From Myxococcales bacterium (GTDB lineage Bacteria > Myxococcota_A > Polyangia > Polyangiales > Polyangiaceae): a DNA stretch of 64,000 bases. The first letter of the stretch is position 1; every line of letters begins with the position of its first letter. The notes under the pieces were generated by a model that saw nothing but the letters and a program-made list of their open reading frames with translations, did not search any database and was not told the DNA's origin. Of the stretch, positions 49,670 through 57,703 are shown in pieces. The DNA is taken from contig JAEUKE010000129.1 in assembly GCA_016794345.1 (NCBI GenBank), forward strand, positions 1 to 64,000. Reading direction: 5' to 3'. The position numbers and the translations under genes were made by a program.

Positions 49670-50488
49670 TCACGATTGGGTCGTAGGCTCGGGGATCGGC
49701 CAGATGTCGCCCCAGAGCGGCTGGCCTCCGTCGACTCCCCAGACCTGCCCGGTGACGAAGTCGTTCGCGAAGCTCGCGAGGAACACGATCACGCGCGAGA
49801 CCTCCACCGGGGTGCCCAGGCGCTTCATCGGCGTCGCGCGTCGCGTGATCTCGAGCAGATCCTCCCCGTATTGCGCGGTCCCGCTCGAGCGGATGTTGTT
49901 CCCGGGCGCGACGGCGTTCACCCGGATCCCGTGCGCGGCCCACTCGACCGCGAGGCTCTTCGTCAGGTTCTCCACGCCCGCGCGCGCGGCGCCGGTGTGG
50001 CTCATGCCGGGGAACCCTCGCACGACCATGGCCGTCACGTTCACGATGCGGCCGCGCTTCTGCGGGATCATGGCGCGCGTCGCGACCTCGCGCGTCACGT
50101 AGAAGGTGCCGTTCAGGTTGTTGCGGATGACGGCCTCCCAGCCGCGCGGCGACATGCCCTCGGCGGAGCTCGGGAACTGGCCGCCCGCGTTGTTGACGAG
50201 GACGTCGATCTGCCCGAAGCGGTCGAGCACTTGCGAGACGAAGGCCGTGACCGCCTCGGGCTCGCGGATGTCACACGTGCCGCCGAGGATGCGATCCGCG
50301 ACGACACCCTCTTTCTTCAGCGCGTCGACCGCGGCCTCGATCTTCTCGGGCTTGCGGCCGCAGATCGCCACCGAGGCCCCGAGGGACGCGAGCTCGCGCG
50401 CGGTCTCGAGACCGATGCCGCTGCCACCACCGGTGACCACGGCGACGCGCCCATCGAACAGGCCTTCGCGGAAAATCGACGGTTCCAC
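49670..50488 (-). CDS. SDR oxidoreductase resembling peroxisomal trans-2-enoyl-CoA reductase
   Basis: The 272-aa protein has the Rossmann motif VVTGGGSGIG, NNAGGQFPS and NNLNGTFYVTREV. Where classical SDRs carry YxxxK, it has MSHTGAARAGVENLTKSLAVEW, closely matching the [21 protein letters not shown] of peroxisomal trans-2-enoyl-CoA reductase, which also lacks the Tyr. The C-terminus PMKRLGTPVEVSRVIVFLAS then FVTGQVWGVDGGQ fits as well. It likely reduces (or shifts) a trans-2-enoyl-CoA with NADPH in fatty-acid metabolism. It starts at GTG 50488, is divergent from RNase HI and ends 1 bp before the start of the TMTC-like gene on the same strand. Confidence 0.88.
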   Translation of the reverse strand: MEPSIFREGLFDGRVAVVTGGGSGIGLETARELASLGASVAICGRKPEKIEAAVDALKKEGVVADRILGGTCDIREPEAVTAFVSQVLDRFGQIDVLVNNAGGQFPSSAEGMSPRGWEAVIRNNLNGTFYVTREVATRAMIPQKRGRIVNVTAMVVRGFPGMSHTGAARAGVENLTKSLAVEWAAHGIRVNAVAPGNNIRSSGTAQYGEDLLEITRRATPMKRLGTPVEVSRVIVFLASFANDFVTGQVWGVDGGQPLWGDIWPIPEPTTQS

Positions 50489-50607
50489 TGGCCGTATCCG
50501 TACAACGCTAGCGGCACCGGTTCAAAGCCGAAGGTGACTCGCCGACCTCGTCGTTTGGGTGGAAACGCGGTTTCCGCCCGACTGGCGCCGGAGTAGCGCG
50601 AACCGCG

Positions 50608-51321
50608 ATGCCCTGGGTCCGTGCAAAGCTCCGTGAGCAGCTGGTCTACGCGAAAGCCGACGAGTCCGGCAGGTTGGTGGAAAACGGCGGGCGGGTGGAG
50701 ATCCGCTACAAGCCGAAGGACGGCCGCCTCTACCACGCGGGCGTGAAGAACCTCGCCGTGGTCGACGGGGCGGTCTTGCCCGAAGAGACGTGTGACCCGG
50801 CTGCCGAGGCCCCGCCCGCCAAGCCGGCGGCGGGCGCACGCGCGTCGGGCGGGAGCCGCACGGCCTCGCGCGCCTCGAGCGCAGCCGCGCACGTGGAGAC
50901 GCCTCCACGCGACGGCGAGACGGTCGTCTACACCGACGGCGCGTGCACCGGGAACCCTGGCCCGGCCGGGCTCGGCGTGGTCGTCCTCGGCCGGGAGGCG
51001 CGGACCGAGCTCTCGGAGTACCTCGGCCACGGCACCAACAACATCGCCGAGCTGACCGCCATCCTCCGCGGGGTGGAGCTCACGGACGGTCCCGTGGTGA
51101 TCCACACCGACAGCAAATACGCGATCGGCGTCCTCACCAAGGGCTGGAAGGCCAAGGCCAACACCGAGCTCATCCAACAGATCCGCGCGGCGCTCGCCAA
51201 GCGAGGGCAGGTGCGGATCGTCTACGTGCCCGGGCACAGCGGGATACCGCTGAACGAGCGTGCTGATGAGCTGGCGCGGCGCGCGATCTCGAGCAGGCAC
51301 ACGAGGACGGAGCGGGTATAG
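50608..51321 (+). CDS. rnhA: Ribonuclease HI with an N-terminal extension
   Basis: The 237-aa protein has an RNase HI domain at about residues 103-230: YTDGACTGNPGPAG, GTNNIAELTAI, VVIHTDSKYAIGVLTKGW and VPGHSGIPLNERADELA supply the four catalytic acids (D, E, D, D). It degrades the RNA strand of RNA-DNA hybrids. The first 70 residues (PWVRAKLREQLVYAKADESG, RVEIRYKPKDGRLYHAG) form a small basic beta domain followed by an Ala/Ser linker. It is not the usual eukaryotic hybrid-binding domain and I do not recognise it. The gene is monocistronic or the first of a tandem plus-strand set. Confidence 0.9.
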   Translation: MPWVRAKLREQLVYAKADESGRLVENGGRVEIRYKPKDGRLYHAGVKNLAVVDGAVLPEETCDPAAEAPPAKPAAGARASGGSRTASRASSAAAHVETPPRDGETVVYTDGACTGNPGPAGLGVVVLGREARTELSEYLGHGTNNIAELTAILRGVELTDGPVVIHTDSKYAIGVLTKGWKAKANTELIQQIRAALAKRGQVRIVYVPGHSGIPLNERADELARRAISSRHTRTERV

Positions 51322-51364
51322 CCTCGGAGCCGAGACCGACACGAAACACGAGGACCGAAAAGCG

Positions 51365-52981
51365 ATGCCTGTGGATTCACCCCCCCGGCCCCCCTCGCAC
51401 AGCGAGGGGGGAGAGCCTCCGAGCCCGCGCGGGCCCGTCGTGATCGTGTTCGTGGACGGCTGGACCGTCGAAGACGGAGCGCCGCAGCTCCACGAAGGAG
51501 CCCCTCGGCTCGCGGCGATCGTTCGCGAGAGCGCGTGGACGACAATCGGCGTCGCCGGCTCGCACATCGGGCTGGAAGACGAGCACCCGCCGAGCGAGCA
51601 CGTCGCATACCGGGCAGCCGGAGTCGGGAGCAAGCCCAAGCTCGCGAGCGAGCCGGTCGAAGCGGCCGTCCGTGACGACGCGGTCGGTCGAGCGCCGGCC
51701 TTCGCGCAGATCGTCCACACGGCGATGAGCAACAGCGGCAAGGTGACCGACTTCATCGACGGCATCGACAAAGATGCGTGCACGGTCCACGTCTTCGCGC
51801 TGCTCTCGGACTCGAGCAACCACGGCGACGTGCGCCACCTGAACGCGGTCGTGGACGTCCTGGCGTTCCACGATCTGCCCTTCGTCGTCCACGCCTTCGT
51901 CGACGGCGTCGACACCCCGGAGAAGAGCGCGTGGCCCTTCGTCGAGGCCCTCGAGAATCGTCTCCAGCGAACCGGGAGAATCGCGACGATCTCGGGACGC
52001 ACGTACGCGTTCGACAGCCAGGGCGATTGGGACAAGACGCTCGAGCTGTATCGAGCGGTCGTCCACGCCGAAGCGGATCGCTACCACGACGCGAACCAGG
52101 CGCTCGCTTCGTCGTATGCAGCCGGCTACACGGACGCGAACCTCTTGCCCGTGATCGTGGGCGAATACCGAGGTGTGCAGGGCGGCTTCGGCCTCGAGCT
52201 CCCGAGCGACAACCCGGAGTGGCGGTGGCGCGGGGAGGACGTGGGCGTCTTCGTCGGGCTTCGGAGCGAGGCGTTCCGCCAGCTCGCCGCCGTGCTCACG
52301 CGGACGAACCTGCCGGACCACGTGGCCGAGCAGGTGACCCTCGTCCGACGTCCCGTCGTCGCGTTCGACACGCGTTGCCTCGCGAGCTTCGTCCGCGTCT
52401 CCACGGTGCCCGAGCTCGCCGTGGTGTTCCCGGAGGAGCCGCCGGAGTGGTCGCTCGGAGCCTTCTTCGCGGCGCGTGGTGACCGGCAGCTGCGCATCGG
52501 CAGCCCCGGACGAGAGGACCACGTGGAGGTGCATTTCGACGGCGGCGGCGACCTCGAGGGCGTCGACGTCGCGCACGCACCCACCGACGGCGCCGCCCTC
52601 ACGCGAGCGCTCGAGGCGGTGGAGGAGGGGAGCGCCTCGTTTGTCGTGGTCGGTCTCGGTGGCGTCGATCGGGCCTCCCGATCGACCGAGCCCGCCGACG
52701 TCGGGCGCGCGTTCTCGGAGATGGACGAGCCGCTCGGCGCGCTCGCGGCCCGTGTGCGAGAGCGGGGCGGGCTCCTCCTGATCACGTCGAGCCACGGGCC
52801 TCCGAAGCCCCGGTCTCACGTCGACGACCGCGTCCCCCTCGTCCTCGTCGGACCCTCGGGCGCCACGCTCCGTCCGGACGGCACGGTTGCCGATCTGGCT
52901 GCGACCGTCCTCGAATGGCTGGGCGAAGACGCCCCGGAGTCGCTCCCCGGCCGCTCCCTGCTCGCGAACCGATCGTCGTGA
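51365..52981 (+). CDS. iPGM-like protein, probable pseudoenzyme
   Basis: The 538-aa protein follows cofactor-independent phosphoglycerate mutase: VIVFVDGW at the start, FALLSDSSNHGDVRHLNAV, FVVHAFVDGVDTPEKSAWPF, RIATISGRTYAFDS..WDKTLELYRAVV and LLLITSSHG. But the catalytic signatures are changed. GNSEVGHLN is replaced by PPSEHVAY, the NADxxGHTG metal block by a GLGGVDRASRS-type sequence, and ITADHGN by ITSSHGP, so most manganese ligands are missing. It therefore probably does not catalyse 3PG/2PG interconversion. Its stop overlaps the pseudokinase start (GTGA). The first codons run through a dispersed hairpin repeat (51374-51413), so GTG 51440 is an alternative start. Confidence 0.75.
   Translation: MPVDSPPRPPSHSEGGEPPSPRGPVVIVFVDGWTVEDGAPQLHEGAPRLAAIVRESAWTTIGVAGSHIGLEDEHPPSEHVAYRAAGVGSKPKLASEPVEAAVRDDAVGRAPAFAQIVHTAMSNSGKVTDFIDGIDKDACTVHVFALLSDSSNHGDVRHLNAVVDVLAFHDLPFVVHAFVDGVDTPEKSAWPFVEALENRLQRTGRIATISGRTYAFDSQGDWDKTLELYRAVVHAEADRYHDANQALASSYAAGYTDANLLPVIVGEYRGVQGGFGLELPSDNPEWRWRGEDVGVFVGLRSEAFRQLAAVLTRTNLPDHVAEQVTLVRRPVVAFDTRCLASFVRVSTVPELAVVFPEEPPEWSLGAFFAARGDRQLRIGSPGREDHVEVHFDGGGDLEGVDVAHAPTDGAALTRALEAVEEGSASFVVVGLGGVDRASRSTEPADVGRAFSEMDEPLGALAARVRERGGLLLITSSHGPPKPRSHVDDRVPLVLVGPSGATLRPDGTVADLAATVLEWLGEDAPESLPGRSLLANRSS
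51374..51413 (+). repeat. Dispersed hairpin repeat, copy 1
   Basis: The arrangement is GATTCACCCCCCC, GGCCCCCCTC, a variable loop GCACAGC and GAGGGGGGAG. The same element, inverted and with another loop, is at 60235-60273. The stem is CCCCCCTC against GAGGGGGG. Confidence 0.7.
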
Positions 52982-54255
52982 CGACGAAGCCCGAGGCGCT
53001 CGGTCCTTATCGGCTCGGAGAGCCGGTGCGCCACCGGGGGCTCTTCGTCGTCTACGAGGGCGTGCACACGGAGCTCGGACGCCGCGCGTGGGTGGTCACC
53101 ACGGCGCCGAGCCTCGCGGTGCGCGAGGAGATCACGAAGCGGCTCGAGGAGCGGGCCGCGCTCGTGAGCCGGTTCGGCGGGCTCGCCGTGCTTGCGGTGT
53201 ACGAGGTCGTTCGGTCCGGGGATCGCACGGGCGTCGTCTTCGAGCGCCCCGCTGGCCCCTGCCTGGCCGACCTGACGAAGGCGCTCGGGTCGACGGGCGG
53301 CCTCGAGCCAAACGAGGTCGTCGCGCTCGGCGTCCTCTTGTGCCGCGCGGTCGCCACCATCCACGCCGAGGGCGCGGTGCACCTCGCGCTCTCCCCGGGC
53401 GACATCTACTTCACGCGCAGCGGGACGGTCCGCCTCGGCGGGTTGCTCGACGCGGCGCCGGCCGGGGCAACGCTCGACGAGAAGGACATCCCCGAGCCTG
53501 GGCTCGAGGCGAGCTACCGAGCGCCCGAGCGCATCGCTGGCGATCCACCCCGCCCGCAGAGTGACGTCTTCTCGATCGCGGTGATCTTGCACGAGCTCGC
53601 GAGCGGCGCGCACCCCTTTGCGGGCGAGGGGCCGAGCGCGCTGGCGAGGCGCGTACGGACGGCGGCGCCTCCGCCGCTCCCCGCCCACGCGGTCGACGGC
53701 CTCGACCACGTCCTCGGTCGCGCGCTCGAGAAGCCGCCCGCGCTGCGCCACGACAACGCGGGCAAGCTCGCGGACGATCTCGCAGGCTTGCTCGACCCTT
53801 CCACCTCCGCGGAGGAGCTTGTCCGCGCCGCGCTGCTCCGAGGAGGCTTCGACGTGGACGGCGTCAAGAGCACCGGCAGGCGAGCGCTCGACATTCGGCC
53901 CCTGCTCCTCCAGCTCGGGGCGGTCACGGCCGTGATGATCCTCGTCGCAGCCGTGGTCGGCGGCGCGAGCGGTCCGCCCGAGCCGCTCGGCCTCCACGCC
54001 GGCGCGCGCGCTGCGTATGTCCGCGTGCTCGCGCATCCCTGGGCGGAGGTCGCCATCGACGGCGAGGTCGTCGACACCACGCCCATCGGCAAGCCGATCC
54101 CGGTCGCGCCGGGCAAACACGAGGTGCTCCTGCGCCACCCCAAGGCCCCTGAGGAGCGCCGGTCGATCGAGGTCGTGGCGGGCGAGACCGCCGTCGTCGA
54201 CGTGGAGATGGCGGTGGAGCGCAAGATCCAGGCGCCGGTCGACGACTCGCCCTGA
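52978..54255 (+). CDS. Membrane pseudokinase with C-terminal PEGA domain
   Basis: The 425-aa protein starts at a GTG overlapping the previous stop. It keeps the Hanks kinase fold (LGPYRLGEPVRHRGLFVVYEG, HAEGAVHLALSPGDIYF, SYRAPERIAGDP, SDVFSIAVILHEL), but the key residues are lost: there is no glycine loop, the VAIK Lys is replaced (WVVTTAP), HRDLKPxN reads HLALSPGDI, and DFG reads LGG. It cannot be a normal kinase. A membrane segment (LGAVTAVMILVAAVVGG) is followed by a PEGA-type beta domain (YVRVLAHPWAEVAIDGEVVDTTPIG then VAPGKHEVLLRHP). It is a candidate scaffold or receptor working with the iPGM-like protein. Confidence 0.8.
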   Translation: MTTKPEALGPYRLGEPVRHRGLFVVYEGVHTELGRRAWVVTTAPSLAVREEITKRLEERAALVSRFGGLAVLAVYEVVRSGDRTGVVFERPAGPCLADLTKALGSTGGLEPNEVVALGVLLCRAVATIHAEGAVHLALSPGDIYFTRSGTVRLGGLLDAAPAGATLDEKDIPEPGLEASYRAPERIAGDPPRPQSDVFSIAVILHELASGAHPFAGEGPSALARRVRTAAPPPLPAHAVDGLDHVLGRALEKPPALRHDNAGKLADDLAGLLDPSTSAEELVRAALLRGGFDVDGVKSTGRRALDIRPLLLQLGAVTAVMILVAAVVGGASGPPEPLGLHAGARAAYVRVLAHPWAEVAIDGEVVDTTPIGKPIPVAPGKHEVLLRHPKAPEERRSIEVVAGETAVVDVEMAVERKIQAPVDDSP

Positions 54256-54335
54256 CGCGGCTTCCCGCCCACCCGTGCGAAGCGGACGGTCACCCTCGGC
54301 CACCGCGCCGCGTGAACTGGTGATACCGTGCTGGA

Positions 54336-55841
54336 ATGGTGGACACGAACGAGCCGGAGACGAACCGCCTCGCCACCCGGGAGGGAAGACCTGCAATGGG
54401 CGCCAGGCTCACGGCGCTCGGCGGTCAGCTCCTCGGTCGACACTTCGTGCTCGGGGCCACGGCCGTGCTCGGTCGCGGCGCGACGAGCGCGGTCTGTGTC
54501 GATGACACCGACGTCTCCCGGTCGCACGCCGAGGTGCGGCGTCTGCCTGACGGCACCTACGAGATCGTCGACCTGGGGAGTCGCAACGGGACCTTTCTGA
54601 ACGGCGACCGCGTCTCGCGGTCTCCGCTCTCGTTCGGCGATCGCATCCGGGTCGGGGGCACGATCTTCCTGTTCTCGCCTCACGATCCGCTCAGCGAGGA
54701 GCTCCTGCTGCGCGACCGGCTCGAGACCGTGGGGCGCCTCTCCACCGGGATCGCGCACGATCTCAACAATGCCCTCTGCGTGATCAAGTCGATGGCTGCG
54801 CTCTTGCTCGACGAGCCAGAGATGGCCGTCCCCAGCCGCGCCGAGTGCCTCGACGACGTGCTCACCGCTTCGGTGAGGGCCGAGCGCCTTGCCAAGCGCA
54901 TGCTCGCGTTCGTTCGTGGGCACGACGACCCTGCGCGTGTCCTGGAGCTGGGCTCCGTCGTGGACGACGCCGCGCAGCTCGCTCGTCGCCTCCTCCCGGA
55001 GGACGTGACGCTCTCGGTGCAGGTGGAGCCGAAGCTCTTCGTCTTCGCCGAGTCGACACAGCTGCTCCAGGTCTTCTTGAACCTCGCCGTCAACGCGCGG
55101 GACGCCATCGCGGCGACCGGCAGAGGTGGAGCCATCAGGCTCGTCGGCGAACGGGACGGCGGTGATGTCGTCGTCCGCGTGGAGGATGACGGCTGCGGCA
55201 TGACCGAGGAGGTCGCAGGAAGGATCTTCGAGCCCTTCTTCACGACGAAAGGGCCGCGCGGCAGCGGCATCGGCCTCGCGACGGTTCGCGAGATCGTCGA
55301 GAACCACGGCGGTCGGGTGGAGGTGGCCTCGACCGTCGGACGGGGGACGACCTTCACCGTCCGGCTCCGCGCCCACGAAAGCGGCAGCGTCGCGCGCGCG
55401 GGGACGCTCGTCAAACAGTCCGTCACGGCGCTCGGCGCCGGCCAGCGACTCCTGGTCGTCGATCGGGATGCCGCTGCACGTCGCGCGACGCTGCGTCTGC
55501 TCGATCGCTCGGGCTACGTCGTGACGGAGGCATCGACGTGTGCGGAGGCCGGTGCGCGGCTAAACACGATGGATGTCGTCCTGCTCGACCTGGATCAGGC
55601 GGCCACGTGTCTGGGCGCGCTCGAGTCCTTGGGGCGAGCCGGAGTCCGCAGGCCCGTGATCGTGGCGACGGCCGCCTCGGATCGCGACGCGGCGCTCGAC
55701 CGAGTCCGCGACCTCGGCGCCTCGGGGCTCGTCCTGAAGCCGTTCACGCGTGGCGAGATCCTCGGCGCGATCCACAAAGGATTGTCGACGGCCGGGCTCA
55801 TCGACGCGGACGACACGTTCCAGAACCGACGCTCGCGCTGA
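54336..55841 (+). CDS. FHA-histidine kinase-receiver hybrid
   Basis: The 501-aa protein has an FHA domain (about residues 30-115: LGRGATSAVCVDDTDVSRSHAEV, LGSRNGTFLNGDRV). The histidine kinase follows, with H-box GIAHDLNNAL, N-box LNLAVNARDAIAA, VRVEDDGCGM and the G-box GSGIGLATVREIVENHGG. A C-terminal receiver-like domain (LLVVDRDAAARRATLRLLDRSG, VVLLDLDQA, LVLKPFTRGEI) has the phospho-acceptor region VVLLDLDQA. FHA input suggests that a Ser/Thr kinase feeds into this two-component protein. It is cytoplasmic. It has no obvious partner nearby and converges on the Cys-rich lipoprotein with a 6-bp gap. Confidence 0.9.
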   Translation: MVDTNEPETNRLATREGRPAMGARLTALGGQLLGRHFVLGATAVLGRGATSAVCVDDTDVSRSHAEVRRLPDGTYEIVDLGSRNGTFLNGDRVSRSPLSFGDRIRVGGTIFLFSPHDPLSEELLLRDRLETVGRLSTGIAHDLNNALCVIKSMAALLLDEPEMAVPSRAECLDDVLTASVRAERLAKRMLAFVRGHDDPARVLELGSVVDDAAQLARRLLPEDVTLSVQVEPKLFVFAESTQLLQVFLNLAVNARDAIAATGRGGAIRLVGERDGGDVVVRVEDDGCGMTEEVAGRIFEPFFTTKGPRGSGIGLATVREIVENHGGRVEVASTVGRGTTFTVRLRAHESGSVARAGTLVKQSVTALGAGQRLLVVDRDAAARRATLRLLDRSGYVVTEASTCAEAGARLNTMDVVLLDLDQAATCLGALESLGRAGVRRPVIVATAASDRDAALDRVRDLGASGLVLKPFTRGEILGAIHKGLSTAGLIDADDTFQNRRSR

Positions 55842-55847
55842 TTGCGG

Positions 55848-56699
55848 TCAGCCTCCCTGGCAGTCACAGGAGGCACCGCATACGACGGTCGGGGCGCTGC
55901 CGCCCGAGCTGATGGCGCTGCACGCATTCGTCCCGCAGGTCAGTTTCGCGGTGCTGTCGCAGGCGCCGTTCGGACAGCTGATCTGACAAGGCCCATTCGA
56001 GCAGACCACCTCGAGGAGGTCGCAGGTGCCGTTGCCACTGGAGCAGGATACCCCACACTCGTGGGTCTCTGGGCACAGGATGATTGCGCCTTCGCAGGCG
56101 TGAGACCCGGCGCAGCTCACCTGGCAATCGAAGCCGGGCGGACAGGTCACCGTCTCGCCGTCGCACCCGATGTTCCCGCACTCGATCGTGCAGGTGTTGT
56201 TCGCGTCGCAGCCCCCCGTGCATTCGGAGGGGCAGTTGCCGCCCGGTGGGTCCGGCGCGTCGCCGCAGCAGAGGCCCGCTGCCAGGCAGCTCGCTGCGCC
56301 ACACTCGTCCGCCGGATCGGTGCCCGATTCGAACCCGGCGCATGTGCCATCGGGCGAGCCGGTGAGCTCCGACCGGCAGGCTTCGCACACGCCGTCACAG
56401 GGTCGGTCGCAGCAGACGCCGTCCGAGCAGAACGTGCTCGCGCATTGGTCGGGTCCGGTGCACGGAGCACCGTTCGGGAGGCCGGCACCGGCACCCGTGC
56501 TGCCCGAGCCACCGGCACCGCCCGCGCCTCCGGTCGCCGTGCTCGTCGTCGCCACGTCGCTGCCGCCTCCCGCGCCGCCGCTCGCTCCCGCGCCGCTCTG
56601 GGGTGGCCGATCCTCGTAGCGATAGTCCTCGACGCCCGAGATCAGGTGACAGCCTGCGAGCGGCACGATGACGAGCAGACGCTGCACCGTGCGCCTCAT
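55848..56699 (-). CDS. Cys-rich, Gly-linked lipoprotein
   Basis: The 283-aa protein has a signal ending VIVPLAGC and a Gly/Ala/Ser/Thr linker to about residue 75. The rest has around 40 Cys: first CASTFCSDGVCCDRPCDGVCEAC (the DxxCCxxxCxGxCxxC pattern frequent in myxobacterial surface proteins), then regular C-x6-10-C strands (CTIECGNIGCDGETVTC and similar) that would stack as a disulfide-linked beta structure. Its ATG overlaps the stop of the TPR gene (ATGA). It is probably a surface protein; its ligand is unknown. Confidence 0.78.
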   Translation of the reverse strand: MRRTVQRLLVIVPLAGCHLISGVEDYRYEDRPPQSGAGASGGAGGGSDVATTSTATGGAGGAGGSGSTGAGAGLPNGAPCTGPDQCASTFCSDGVCCDRPCDGVCEACRSELTGSPDGTCAGFESGTDPADECGAASCLAAGLCCGDAPDPPGGNCPSECTGGCDANNTCTIECGNIGCDGETVTCPPGFDCQVSCAGSHACEGAIILCPETHECGVSCSSGNGTCDLLEVVCSNGPCQISCPNGACDSTAKLTCGTNACSAISSGGSAPTVVCGASCDCQGG

Positions 56700-57703
56700 T
56701 CGAGCTCCCCCGCAAGCGCGCCATAGCTCGGGCCGACCACGAACCGAAGCGTCGCGGCTCGCCGCGTCATCGTGCTCTCCTTGCGCGGCTCTTGTGTGTT
56801 CCAGAGCACGACGCCGGTGACGAGGCCGATGGCGCCGGCGCCGGCGAGCACGAAGCTCGTCGTGGAGACATGGGCCAGGGTCAGGGCGCGGCTGCCCCGT
56901 TCTTCTTCCTTGGTCGGACAGATCCCATCCGAGCAGACGTCGCGCAGCCCGGATGCCGCGTCGAGGCTCGCCGCGCCCGTGCCGATCCCCACGGCGAGGC
57001 CCAGCCCTGCGACGACGGAGCCGGCGGCGATGAGCGGGATTGCCACGGGGCTCTCGGACCTCGGAGGGTGTGCTGCGCGCGGTTTGGCGGGTGCGCGGGG
57101 GGCGGACACTCGAGCGAGGGAGAGCTCGACGCCGGCTTGTTGCCCTTCTCCCACCTCGATCTGCTGCACCCCATCGCTGCAGCCGGAAGCGGCGCCGCGG
57201 ATCGTGTGGCTTCCCGGATCCAAGCGGACCATGCCGGCCTCGCCGTTCATCGGCACGGTCTGGCCGTCGACCGTGACACGCACTGCCCCCTCGCTTGCAC
57301 ACGAAACGCGGAGCGTGAGCGTCGCGATGCGGCTCGCGAGCGCGTCGGCCGATCGCGCGGCCTCGTCGCGCGCGCTCCGAAACGCGCTCGACTCGTCGGG
57401 CGACTCGGGGATGCGCGCGATCCGCAGGAACACGTCTCGCGCCTCCACCAAGCGTCCCAGCTTCACCAGCGCTCGCCCGACGCCCAGCGCTGTGGTCGGA
57501 GCGTGCACGATCTCATCGGCCTTCCGGAACGCTTCGAGGGCGCCCTCGGGGTCGTCGGCTTCGAAGCGCTCATTCCCCTTGGCCACCCAGGTCCGGGCCG
57601 TCTCCTTCTCCACTGCAGAGGGCTGCGCGTGGGCGAGACGTGGTGCCAGCGTGAGAACGCCGAGCGCCAGCGCGACGTGTCGCAGGTCAGAAGCCCGGAT
57701 CAA
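56696..57703 (-). CDS. Secreted TPR/PEGA-like protein with membrane hairpin
   Basis: The 335-aa protein starts at TTG 57703, fixed by GAGGAG 6 nt upstream and by the signal peptide (HVALALGVLTLAPRLAHA). It has TPR units (TARTWVAKGNERFEADDPEGALEAFRKA, GVGRALVKLGRLVEARDVFL) and a PEGA-like strand (VSCASEGAVRVTVDGQTVP, RLDPGSHTIRG). Two membrane segments (IPLIAAGSVVAGLGLAVGIGTG, FVLAGAGAIGLVTGVVLW) flank a loop with two Cys. It overlaps the end of the kinase gene by 17 bp and the lipoprotein start by 4 bp, so kinase, TPR protein and lipoprotein form one tight operon. Confidence 0.82.
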   Translation of the reverse strand: MIRASDLRHVALALGVLTLAPRLAHAQPSAVEKETARTWVAKGNERFEADDPEGALEAFRKADEIVHAPTTALGVGRALVKLGRLVEARDVFLRIARIPESPDESSAFRSARDEAARSADALASRIATLTLRVSCASEGAVRVTVDGQTVPMNGEAGMVRLDPGSHTIRGAASGCSDGVQQIEVGEGQQAGVELSLARVSAPRAPAKPRAAHPPRSESPVAIPLIAAGSVVAGLGLAVGIGTGAASLDAASGLRDVCSDGICPTKEEERGSRALTLAHVSTTSFVLAGAGAIGLVTGVVLWNTQEPRKESTMTRRAATLRFVVGPSYGALAGELE

